This document shows positions 38,949-49,700 of a stretch of 64,000 nucleotides of DNA, piece by piece. Source of the DNA: Butyriboletus loyo (Eukaryota; Basidiomycota; Agaricomycetes; Boletales; Boletaceae); the NCBI GenBank assembly GCA_038093515.1, contig JBBPSI010000002.1:124001-188000 (forward strand). Reading direction: 5' to 3'. The stretch's first letter is position 1, and the number at the start of each line of letters is the position of its first letter. The position numbers were made by a program, and so were the translations under genes. The notes beneath the pieces are model-generated. The model did not search any database. It was not told the DNA's origin and saw only the letters and a program-made list of their open reading frames with translations.

Positions 38949-41197
38949 ATGGAAGACGACGCTTTTGACGGCGCTGTTGGCATTGATCTCGGCACAACCT
39001 ACTCGTATGTGTCGTGCCTTTGATGACGGTCCCGGTCTTCATATCTCTTCAGATGTGTTGGTGTCTGGCAAAATGATCGGGTTGAAATCATTGCCAACGA
39101 TCGTGAGCATTTCCCTCCAAGCTACGCATGATACCAATTTCTGGTCAAGAGGGTAACAGGACTACACCGTCATATGTCGCCTTTTCATCTGAAGAGCGTC
39201 TGATCGGCGATGCCGCCAAGAATCAGGCTGCCATGAACCCTCGCAACACTGTCTTCGATGCCAAGCGCCTGATTGGTCGCCGTTACGAGTGAGTCGCCCA
39301 CGGAATGGACCGTTGCACAATTTTTGATCCATCTCCCCAGCGATCCTGACGTCAAGAAGGTAATTGAGTTCGCCGTGTGTCATGCTAGCGTACATATCCA
39401 TCGATTTCTAGGATATGGCACACTGGCCATTCGAGGTTGTCGAAAAAGAGGGCTCCCCTTTGATCAAGGTCAACTATCTGGGAGAGGAAAAGACTTTCAC
39501 GCCTCAAGAGATTTCGTCAATGGTCCTAACGAAAATGAAGGAGATCTCAGAGGCTAAACTTGGCAAGACCGTCAAAAAGGCCGTCGTCACGTGAGTTGAA
39601 TCCATCTCACTGCGTGTGTATTTTTCCAACCTTAACCTCTACAGCGTGCCGGCCTACTTCAACGATTCTCAGCGCCTGGCGACCAAGGATGCTGGCGCTA
39701 TTGCCGGACTTGATGTCCTTCGTATCATCAATGAACCTACCGCAGCGGCTATTGCTTACGGTCTCGATCGCCAATCAAAGGCCGAGAAGAACGTGTTGAT
39801 TTTCGACCTTGGTGGCGGAACTTTCGATGTCTCTCTTCTCAACATCAGTGGTGGTGTTTTCGCCGTCAAGGCTACGGCTGGTGACACCCATTTGGGGGGT
39901 GAGGACTTCGACAATGCACTCCAGGAACACTTCAAAGCCGAGTTCAAGCGCAAGACTAAACACGATATATCCGAGGATCCCCGTGCTCTCCGACGCCTGA
40001 GAAGTGCTTGCGAGCGTGCCAAGCGCACTCTATCAAGTGTCACTCAAACAACTGTTGAAGTAGATTCCCTTTATCAGGTCTGTTACAACCACGCTTCCTG
40101 CATCACTTCCCTCTCACGATAATCGGAAAGGGCGAAGACTTCTCCGCAAACATAACGCGTGCTCGTTTCGAGGAAATCAATGCTGCCTTGTTCAAATCGA
40201 CCCTTGAACCTGTTGAAAAAGTCCTCAAGGATTCCAAGATTCCACGTGAAAAGGTTGACGACATCGTTCTTGTCGGTGGTTCAACTCGTATCCCAAAAAT
40301 TCAGTCTCTCGTCTCTGAGTACTTCGGCGGTCGTCAGTTGAACAAGTCGATCAACCCTGACGAGGCAGTTGCGTATGGTGCTGCTGTCCAGGCCGCTGTC
40401 CTTACTGGTCAGACTTCTGATAAAACGGCTGATCTGGTTTTGCTCGATGTCGCCCCTTTGTCGCTCGGCGTTGCTATGCAAGGTGATGTTTTCGGAGTTG
40501 TTGTTCCTCGGAATACCCCCATTCCCACCAACAAGTCGAGAACGTTCACTACCGTTGAGGACAATCAAACTACTGTCACTTTCCCAGTGTAAGCTTTGGT
40601 CAGCGTCACCGCTGAACCCCGAACACTGATATTTCTTCATCAGTTATGAGGGTGAGCGTACCCAGTGCCGTGACAACCGCCTGCTTGGTGAATTCGAGCT
40701 CACCGGCATTCCTCCTATGCCTCGTGGTCAAGCTGAGCTAGTGACTACTTTTGAGGTTGATGCAAATGGTCTCCTGAAGGTGTCGGCTCAGGATCGTGCA
40801 TCCGGTCGCAAAGCATCCATCAGTATGTCCACGATTAATCCATGCATCGTGTGCTTAGCCTCTTCCAGGCATCACCAACTCCGTCGGCCGTTTGTCCGCT
40901 GTTGAAATTGACCAGATGATCAAGGATGCTGAGCAATACAAGCAAGCCGACAAGGAATTTTCCTCACGCCATGAAGCGAAATCTGACCTTGAGGCGTACA
41001 TTCACCAGGTCGAGGGTACTATTACCTCGCCGGAGATTGGTATGAAACTCAAGCGCGGAGCCAAGCAGCAGGTTGAATCTGAACTCGCTCGTGCACTCGA
41101 GAAGCTGGAGATTGAGGACTCTACAGCTGATGAGCTCAGGAAGGCGCAACTTGGCATTAAGCGAGCTCTCCAAAAGGCAACCGCTGGTATTCGGTGA
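38949..41197 (+). CDS. SSB1: ribosome-associated Hsp70, Ssb type
   Basis: Cytosolic Hsp70 that binds nascent chains with the RAC co-chaperones. N-terminal [10 protein letters not shown] is the ATPase phosphate-1 motif. Then come [68 protein letters not shown], the family-diagnostic [28 protein letters not shown], and the substrate domain [12 protein letters not shown] and [10 protein letters not shown]. It ends [23 protein letters not shown] without the EEVD tail of Ssa/Hsc70, matching Ssb. About six short introns are present. It is roughly 614 residues, the usual length. Confidence 0.94.
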
Positions 41198-41373
41198 GAG
41201 GATGTATATGATACGCAAAATAGAGCAGCGCTGTTTGATTGTCGCCACGTCTGTTTTTGTCCCATTTGTTTTGCGTGCATGATACACCTGAATCAACCTG
41301 GTTTCGTATACTGCACCTTGATTGAAGTGGAATAGATTCACAGGATATCGACAACAAAGTGACCTATGACTGG

Positions 41374-42757
41374 CTATGATGCCAAAGCCTTATGAATTTG
41401 TAACGCGACTTCGAGCGTCCATAGTTCTTCATCTGCGCCATCACAGAGAGCTTTGTCTGCTTCAGCGATTGCTATTACACATTTGGCCTTCTGTCGAGCG
41501 GGTAATGTTTGATGGTCAATTATTTTGTCATGCAACTGGTTCGTCGGTGAGTAATATACGAGAAAACCCGACCGCTCTACTAACCTGTACTAGAAGTTGC
41601 GAAGCAGAATAACCTTCCCGCATTGTAGATTTTACTGTTTTCCGGATAGCGTCGAAGCTTTCTCGTTTGGGAGGTGCTGGGATGTCGTCCGTTTGCATAT
41701 CACCCCCGATGTCGATTCCGAGGGTCCGCGCAAAATCGTCCACAACCGCGTTTGGGACCACTCCGGCGATTTCCTCAATATCTCGTGGGGTAATTGGTGT
41801 TGGGGGAGTCGTCGATGCAGAGAGTCGAGAAGCTGACTGTAGATATGTTATTGATCGGCGAAGGTCACCGTTTGAAGTGTCTATAAGTGTGGTTACGACC
41901 TCAGGGGTGATATTAACACGTTCTGCAGTGGCAATGTGCATGAGTCGCGACGACGTTGATGACGAGTCTAGGGGGGTAAATCGGAACTTTGAACAGCGCG
42001 AGGCCAGTGGCTCGATGATGCTGAATGACACAGTCTGAGAGGTACCAGGAAGCCAAATTGAGGTGCACTGACCGCGTGACATAGTTACAAACGAGACAAA
42101 AGCGAGTTATTCGGGCATATATCTCCATGATACGACGCAAGGCACCCTGAGCGTCTTGAGTCATTGAATCGGCTTCGTCAAGAATGATAATCTTGTAGGG
42201 GGGGCACGGGTATGCGTTGCCATCCGAGGCAACTTTTTGTGCCCTCGGTGTCTGTCGGGCGAATGCCTTTATCTTATCTCTGACAATGGAAATACCTCGC
42301 TCGTCCGATGCGTTCAGTTCAAGCACGCGCTCTCGGAAGTTGTCTGGACTGGAGAGCAACGACGAGTTCGAATAAACACACAATCGAAAGGTGCAAACAC
42401 ATTACACACCCAAAAAGCTGTCGCGACAATGCAAGGACCGTGGATGTCTTTCCTGTTCCTGGGGGGCCGTAGAACAACATATGAGGGAGCTGCGAGGATA
42501 GTCAGAGGGACCAAGCAGTTAGATGAATGGAAACCGACATTAGTAGAAGACAGCGCCTTGCGTAATACTGTCACTGTGTGTTCTTGAGCAGAGATGTCAT
42601 CTATGGTCCGTGGACGGCTAGCGGCGGGGACGTGGTCAGTCAGTGATCGTGCAGGGAAGTGCACTCACTATCTTTCCACCCACGGCTGCAATGGAGGTAC
42701 TGCAGACTGATTGGATTCTGCCGCCGCCCTGGTTTGTTGAGGCTGGAAGAAAGCCAT
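41374..42757 (-). CDS. RFC2: replication factor C subunit (yeast Rfc2 / human RFC4)
   Basis: AAA+ clamp-loader subunit that opens PCNA and places it on primed DNA. It starts [17 protein letters not shown]...QPWVER, then [20 protein letters not shown], Walker [13 protein letters not shown] (near 42460), [20 protein letters not shown], Walker [12 protein letters not shown], sensor-1 FCLVCNYV, the SRC arginine-finger motif ASRCSKFRF, and [16 protein letters not shown]. The last exon, after a GTTAGT intron, is [19 protein letters not shown] and onward to the stop at 41374. The long insert before the last helices ([14 protein letters not shown]) is unusual for the family. Its start is 115 bp from the divergent CAF-1 gene. 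Confidence 0.93.
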
Positions 42758-42872
42758 TGAATCAAGCTTGCTCGCGTCAGGACCGCGTGACCCAACGTCG
42801 CGTATGACAAAGCAATTCCCATGCCCACCATCGCGACACCACTGACGCGACTCGAAGCACGCTCTCTTCGCC
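42758..42872. promoter_or_regulatory. 115-bp bidirectional promoter with MCB-type cores
   Basis: Separates the ATGs of RFC2 (-) and the CAF-1 large subunit (+). It holds four ACGCG/CGCGT cores: 42773-42777, 42784-42788, 42799-42803 and 42845-42849. In yeasts, MBF (Mbp1-Swi6) binds ACGCGT-type MCB elements to switch on replication genes in late G1. No TATA box is seen. Confidence 0.6.
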
Positions 42873-45639
42873 ATGGCGTTCCCCGTCCCAGACGTCGGTG
42901 AGTGCAACAATAAAAAGCGCGTCTAATCTACTGAAGAACGTGTCTCAGCCACCTCTGGCGCGTCTACATCGTCTAGTGAGCTGCCTGACCCGCATGGATC
43001 TTCTGTGTCGGTTAACCATCTATCGCAACAGCACACAAAAACCCCATCGCCGAGCTGAAGAACGGCAAAGTGATCTTCAAACAAAAGCCAATCTCATTTG
43101 AGAAGGCTTCAGAGACTATGCAAGGTAAGCATGATGCATGTTGTCCCATACCCAATGTTCATGTGCAACCAGAAATTGTAAAATTTCGCGAGATGCTTGA
43201 CTCGCGTGTCCTGAACCAAGATCAGTCTCTTATTAGCATACCGGAGGAACACAGGCCCCTCATAGTCAAACTCGCCCAGGAGAGGTACGCTGTCGATCCA
43301 GTACTCCTGTGAACGCCGCCAACCCAGTCTAGTGACAAGGGTATCGTTCCTCTGGCCAAACAGATCCGTTCGGTTTTACTCCCAGGTCCAGGCGAAGTTG
43401 AGGATACTCACCGTTTGGGCCTTGAATCGAATCTTCCCCTTCCAGTAGTGGAGCATGCAATTAAGATGGCGATGACTAGAGTTAACTATGGCCTCGATAG
43501 TCCCCTGGGTCAGAAACTTCCTGCGGCAGTTTGTGTTTGGCGGTGGGAAGTACAAGACGCCTACAAAGACTGGTTGCCAAAATCTGCTAGAGACAATGTG
43601 GACGCAAGACTGGCCGAGCGTATCCAGGTACGTGACGGCTTCGTGCTATACCGCAAGCGAACTTTCTGACAGTAAACAGGCAAGTACAGACTTGCGTGTA
43701 GCCTTTGAGAGTCTTTCCCAGGCCGAAAGAGACGCTATTCTTGATCGAAAGAGTGTCAGTAAGCTTCCTGCGAAAGATATCAACAAATCCGAAACCGGTA
43801 CTGTCTCTGCGAGCGTTAATGAGAATACCTCGCAGGGTCATACATCGAAAGACACACTCACTGATGTGGCCGATGGCGAAGTGGTGAGCTTCTTGAACAT
43901 CTTTGTCCTCTGGAGCTCAGGCCTAATATTACCATAGCTCTCTGAGAATCTTGCGCCGAAAGGACGTATGAAGAAGGCTCCCGATCCCGAGAAAGCTGCC
44001 AAAGTAATTCACCGCTACTTCTTTCTGTTTTTTTTTTTCCGGTATTCAGATCTTGTCCCAGATCAAAGACAAGGAGGATAAGCGCGCCGCAAAAGCAGAG
44101 AAAGAAAAGAAACAGAAGGAAACTCAGGACAAATCCCGCTCGATTATGGTTAATTTCTTGGGAAAAGCCAAACCCTCCGTTCAGGATTCGCCCACCAAAG
44201 GCACGAATGCCTCTGCTGACCCTTTGGTGGATAGCGAATTTCAAAAGACGTTCAAGCCATTCGTGTTGAAGAAGGACGCGCAAATCGCACAGTATAACTG
44301 GTTCTTGGAGGGCAAGAAGATATCTCGCAATCGGACGACCGGCGTAAGCCATGAAGAGGCTATCGTTGTTGACGATGACACAACGGTGCAAGGAATCCCG
44401 GATCCTGGGATGTTATCCGATGAGATAGCAGTTTTGACTACCCCAGGTGATTCACCCGCGAGTTTGCGGGGGGTTTTCGGGGAGCTTCGCCAGAGCAATG
44501 GCTTTTGCCTAAGGACGCACAGGGTGTCCTCGCTCAAGACGTATAACCCTCGTAGCGTCCGGGATACAACGTCGCAACTTAATGACGCCGAGATCGCAGG
44601 TGACCCGACACAAGTCCGTCATTTACTTTCAGTTCTCCGAGACCACCAAGTCTTCCCAGCCAAAGTGCTCATCTTTCACGGAGACTCACGCCCGGGATAT
44701 TATGGTACGTGGACCCGTAACTCTCGCATTGTGGGTCCGCGCACACCACTCGAGCGTGATGTATTGGCCCATGACTATGGATATGATAGTGGGGAAGAAT
44801 GGGAAGACGAAGGCCCGGGCGATGCAGATGATGTGGTAGATGATGGTGAGGATGACGAACCGGACGCTGAAGATGCGGACTCGGATTTGGACAGCTGGCT
44901 AGTTGACGATGACGATGAGAATCGGACACCTCCCGACCTAGATGACTTGTCACCCCCACCCCTGGATCTGTCGATGCCCCCACCGAAACGGAAAGCCGAA
45001 AACGTCGAGAGACAGTCAGACAAGAAGCGAAAGGTGGTGGTGCCACTCGCACCCTTCGTGAAAGGTCCATTCTGGGAATCGTACATCACCCACTGTGAAT
45101 ATGATCCTTTCAATGTATACCGCATACAACTTCTGAATGGTGAGGGTCCTTGCTTTGCGCCTGTCACCGAATCAATTGATCTGTTTTTCAGACACACCAG
45201 ATCCTATTGACCCATTCACTTTCGTATCCATTGTTTCTGAGGAAGGACAGAATTCCCAAATCGACCCGTCTTTCGCTGTACCGTCTTTGCCTGGCACGGT
45301 CCAACCTCTGGCTGGTACAGCAGCTCCATCAGCTTTCAAGCGCACGACGAACTCCGCGCCCAAAACAACTTTCCCTGAGGCATACTTGGGCACATTGCTC
45401 GCAAAGATAACCGACCTTGCCACCCCCAGCCTTACTTTTCTTGTCGAGAGTATTTACCAAGATCTTCGCATCCACAAGATCAAAAAGAACGCTATTGAAG
45501 CTAAAGTGCGGGAGATAAGTGAAAAGTCGAAAGACAAGAAGGTATGGGTTGTCAAGCCGATAGTACAGGTTGGTTCCATGCTGTCTTGTGACACTGTTGA
45601 CGCCCTAAATCGCTTTCGTAGGCTTTGCACCAGCCCTGA
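42873..45639 (+). CDS. CAC1: chromatin assembly factor 1 large subunit (p150/Cac1)
   Basis: Deposits H3-H4 on newly copied DNA and is recruited by PCNA. It starts MAFPVPDVATSG. Middle: FREMLDSRVLNQDQSL and PLAKQIRSVLLPGPGEVEDTH. The Lys/Glu-rich KER-type helix is KDKEDKRAAKAEKEKKQKE (44065-44121), followed by IMVNFLGK, which resembles the fungal PIP-like motif. FKPFVLKKDAQIAQYNWF precedes the acidic CAF1A domain: MKLLIFHGD-like KVLIFHGDSRPGYYGTW, PLERDVLAHDYGYDSGEEWEDE, and a very acidic run (44808-44930). C-terminal: FPEAYLGTLLAKI...LVESIYQDLRIHKIKKNAIEAKVRE, a winged-helix-like end, with a tiny last exon giving ALHQP and TGA at 45637-45639. About eight introns are present. Confidence 0.93.
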
Positions 45640-45963
45640 ATTTATTCAGATATGTTTGTTGCTCGAACACCACTCCCATTTTCAACATATTCATATTATT
45701 ATATCCTTTATACACTCTGTTAGTAAGAAGACAGCCGAGATCGGTTGCAATCACTAATGAAATATAAGATGTACAGGAGTGGAGGGAAATTAGATAACCT
45801 GTCATGCAACCAGAAATATTACTATCAAGGTCATGAAGTTGCCAACCCCCAGGCAAGCTCTGCCTTTTGGAAGTCGTCTGCATCAGGCATCGCAAAATGA
45901 ACATCACCAGACTCTCCACCTGATTACACTTTATAGCACCAGCACAAAATTCTACAAAATTGG
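45640..45963. other. 324-bp convergent spacer
   Basis: 3' regions of the CAF-1 gene (+) and SPC24 (-). AT-rich in part; no gene or repeat was recognised. Confidence 0.4.
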
Positions 45964-46637
45964 CTACTCACGAATAAGCATCTTCGCCACTTGCCCGTCC
46001 TCGCTTAAGATAGGGTCAAATCCCATCCCCTTATATATCTTTAGACGTAGCCTAAGTGAGAGTGCATTAGCAGGTTATCATTAGTCAGTCCCAGCGCGAG
46101 CGCACGTCAAGCCGCCCAATTCGCGCTGATGGTCCTGGGCTGGATCAGACTCCTCTAGCTTCCGCGCGGTCTCTTTCAGTGCAGCGAGCTCCGCTTCCTT
46201 GCTCGCCAGTGAATTCTCGGCATCCCGTATCGCCTTCGCGAGAGATATACGCGATGCGTCGAATTCGTTTAATCGCGCAGCATGTTGTTCCACCGTTGGG
46301 ACATTGGATGGTCGCGTCGATGATTTCCGTGCCGCGTCCAACAAACGAGAGAGAGCTGTCGAGTTATGGTTTCTTGGGCACAGCTGCGTAGTAAGGTAGC
46401 ACACACATTTAAGATTGGCGTATGCCTCATCGTTCTCTTTTTTGGCTTTGGTATAGTTGACCTTCATTTGCTCTTCGGCGGCAGTGATGGTGAGGTAGTC
46501 ATCAGCTGGGTCAATAATTGTTGTCATCTCTCGTATGAGATTTCTGTTCAAGCTGTGTGTCAGGGTCCACGTACAACTAATAGGATGAATTCGTACTTGC
46601 ATTCTTGGAGATCTTTCGCTTGTAACTCCCTGGTCAT
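45964..46637 (-). CDS. SPC24: kinetochore protein Spc24
   Basis: Ndc80-complex subunit; the Spc24-Spc25 globular head binds the inner kinetochore. Exon 1 (46637 on) is MTRELQAKDLQECK. After a GTACGA...ACACAG intron come LNRNLIREMTTIIDPADDY and a coiled coil, including AEEQMKVNYTKAKKENDEAY. A second intron is followed by more coiled coil (DAENSLASKEAELAALKETA). The last exon (about 46050-45964) gives LRLKIYKGMGFDPI, the Spc24 globular-domain signature, ending in AKMLIRE. The total is about 200 residues, the usual size. The C-terminal signature is decisive, since coiled coils alone would not be. Confidence 0.88.
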
Positions 46638-46748
46638 GATGGGCGAACCAAAAAGTTGATCAGGGAGATACAACGTGCTTAGGACTCACGTGAATATCAC
46701 GTGCTACGAACTGAAATGAACGCGCGCATGCACCGTGAGCTCAAAGCC

Positions 46749-49700
46749 TTACGGTCTGATCTTCCAGTAAACGACACTATTACCGTAACCAGCAACCGCA
46801 CACTGCTCGACCTCAACATTTTTCTTCCAGACTTTTCCTGATAAATCCCTGACCGTCGCCTCAGTGCGCCTGGCTAAGATGAACCGACCACCTTCGGGTC
46901 TCTCTAGTGTCGTGGGTACATTAAGACTCGTCCTCTTTCCAGTCCCTAGTTGGTAATCATGGTTAAAGCCCCAAGTCACAAGATCTCGGCCGGAGCCTTC
47001 TGGACCAGCGCGCAACTCAGTATCCAAAGACAACAAAATGTGACCGGCAGGTGAGACTGAGATGGCATGCGGGACAATTGGTGATAACCTCTGTTCCTGT
47101 TCGTCGACTAGACAGTGATCATCAGAACATCAACTATCAATGGCACCTGTACTCACATTTGCGCAGATCACTGATGTTCTTTACACGGATGGGGTTACCT
47201 TGAAAAGTGGAAAAGGAGCTGTTACCTAGACCCCCCCATTGACCATTACCACAGGATAAGATGTTGATATAAGTAAGTGATTCTTGGGGATTTCGTTCCA
47301 CAACAAAGCAGGTCAAGTCACCACCTACAACAGATGTTCAGACAGAATTAGACCACTCTTTGAGGTTCACTGTAGATGTGAGTAGCTACGGAAGTAATGA
47401 GTGACAGAATTTGCTAGTGGATAAATGAGATGTGAGTGAAGTGGATGGGTGAAAGTGCACAGTGCTTCCTGATGACCTACGAACCTGTGGAGTCAAGATG
47501 AGCTGTGAATTCCCCAAAAAGGTAGGAGAACAATGATGCATCGAGTGAAACTCAGATTCTCAGAAAAGTAGGAGGAGGCTACTGCTCACCCTGGTGTATG
47601 GGCTTGACCTCTGGCATGGTGTAATGAACAAACTCTTGGTGAAGGACTGGTGTGTGTTATAATCGTATCTCTTATAACAGACTTTGCATTCAGACTTCAT
47701 TATTTTTCTCTTTCAAAGGTCACGTGACTCAGTGCACGTGATCATGGGATTATACATGTGACCATAGGATGACTAAGCATATGACGTCATGGTCCAGACT
47801 GGCCCAGACTCTATGATGTCATGCCTCATGTATTTAATCTCCGTTTGCTTCTCTTCTTTTTGATCACCGTCGACTTCTATTTAATCACCGTCGACCCTGA
47901 CTTCTTCTTGTATGTACATGTATAGTAATTAGTCCCACGCACTGCTTGGTCTGTGCACATTCTCTTATAATATATAAAGGCTTGTGGTCTGGGCTAGGAT
48001 TCCCTAGCTTTAACCACTTGTCTTATTCGCTGGCAACAGTTGAGAGATTAAGGTCTGAGCTATCCTCATTACACTCACCAGTTATTGTGTATAGCTGCAA
48101 CAGTTGCAGAACCCTGTGTGCCACTTGATAACATTGTTGTCTCATAATAGTGTGGCCTGCGTGTATGGAGCCACAATCTGAGCATGCTTGCGTAGGTTAC
48201 CTTGAAATGCATTACTCCTCCAGTGACCCATGGTTTTTACTACCTCAAATGGAGTGTTGTGCAGCAGATACTTGAGTGTACCACCGATACAAATACCATG
48301 ACCTTGGAGAGGCTCCAGACCAGCCACTTTGGCTGCAGCCGCAATGCGTGCAATAAACTTTGGCTTCGTAAGAGGGCAGTACACTCCAGGGGGTTTGAAA
48401 TAGTAGGTGAAAAGGGGAGATGAAGGAGTGAGGTTGTTGACATGAAGGTGGTTGTCCAAGGCAGAGCGCGGGTCAGAAAGTCCATGTTGGTCAGCAAATG
48501 AAAGATCTTTACCCATGGGACTCATCTTAGTCTGGGGAATAGTGAATACCATCTGTTTCAGTCCATTGCAAGTATGCTCAATCTGTTACAGTTTTACCCC
48601 TAAGCATACCCTGCCACTCGTTTTCCCATGCTCACGCGTTCCCGCCGCCCCCGCCGTCTTGCAATGCTGCCCATCGCCCGCTCCCTAGTCGCCTAGTGGA
48701 CGTTATCCACTTCCCCAGTCATTCCGCAAGTCTCAGTGTCGCTACACTGAGATAGCCCCTGTCTTGTCGCCCTGTCGGGCTGGACCTTCAGTTGAGCTGT
48801 CGCGTCCTTCATTCTTTGACCAATGACATTTGTTACATCACGTGACTAGCACATGATTAGATTACGACGCGTCCTTACCTTCACGTCGAGACCCGTATCC
48901 AAGGGCTCCGCCGTTCACGTCCCCTTTGCCCTGTGGGCCGCACCTCGTGGACATCGTCACTTCGTCTTCTGCTCTTCTCATTCGCTGACGATGTCGCCAT
49001 CTTACTCGGAGCTTCGCTCCCTCATTACCGGCACTTTGCTGCTTCCCCATTTGCCGTTATGACTCACATCGACTCATAACCCCTTGCCCTCGCTGCCATG
49101 CACAGCTCGGTCTGTGCACAAGTATCTATTTGTATATATACCAGCGTACTTAGCATAGTACGGCTTCCCTAGCTAATTCTACGCATCTACCAAGTGCATA
49201 GTAATCTAGCATTATACCCATTCCTCTTGCTGATAAAGCCAATAAGAGTCTGGTTGATCTTGACAGGCATTCACCTTTCGATATCTCCTGACACTTGCTT
49301 TGCAAGACACCCAATAGTGTCGTTACGTGAGTCGGCCTGCTTTCTCATTAGGCCTGAGCCCCTATAAGTGCTCACTTGCTAGCTTGTTGTGCGCTTCAGC
49401 GTAACACAATCCGAACATCAGAGCATTTGACATGTTGCACTGGGTTGAAGGCTTGGAGAGTGGGAATGGTGAGCTCACCCAGGTGTGCAATGAAATAGAA
49501 ACCAGCAGTGAGACAACTGAACATGGAAGTGTCGAGAGGAACATTCAGGTCAAGTTGTCCATGCACAGATGTGATGAAATCAATGGTATATGGAGAACAC
49601 TTCTTCTGATGCAAGGTTGCTGGTGCGAGACAATCTGCTGCCTTGAGTAGTGTGTTGATTTCGAGATCATTGAGGGACCAAGATTGACCATGGAAAATGT

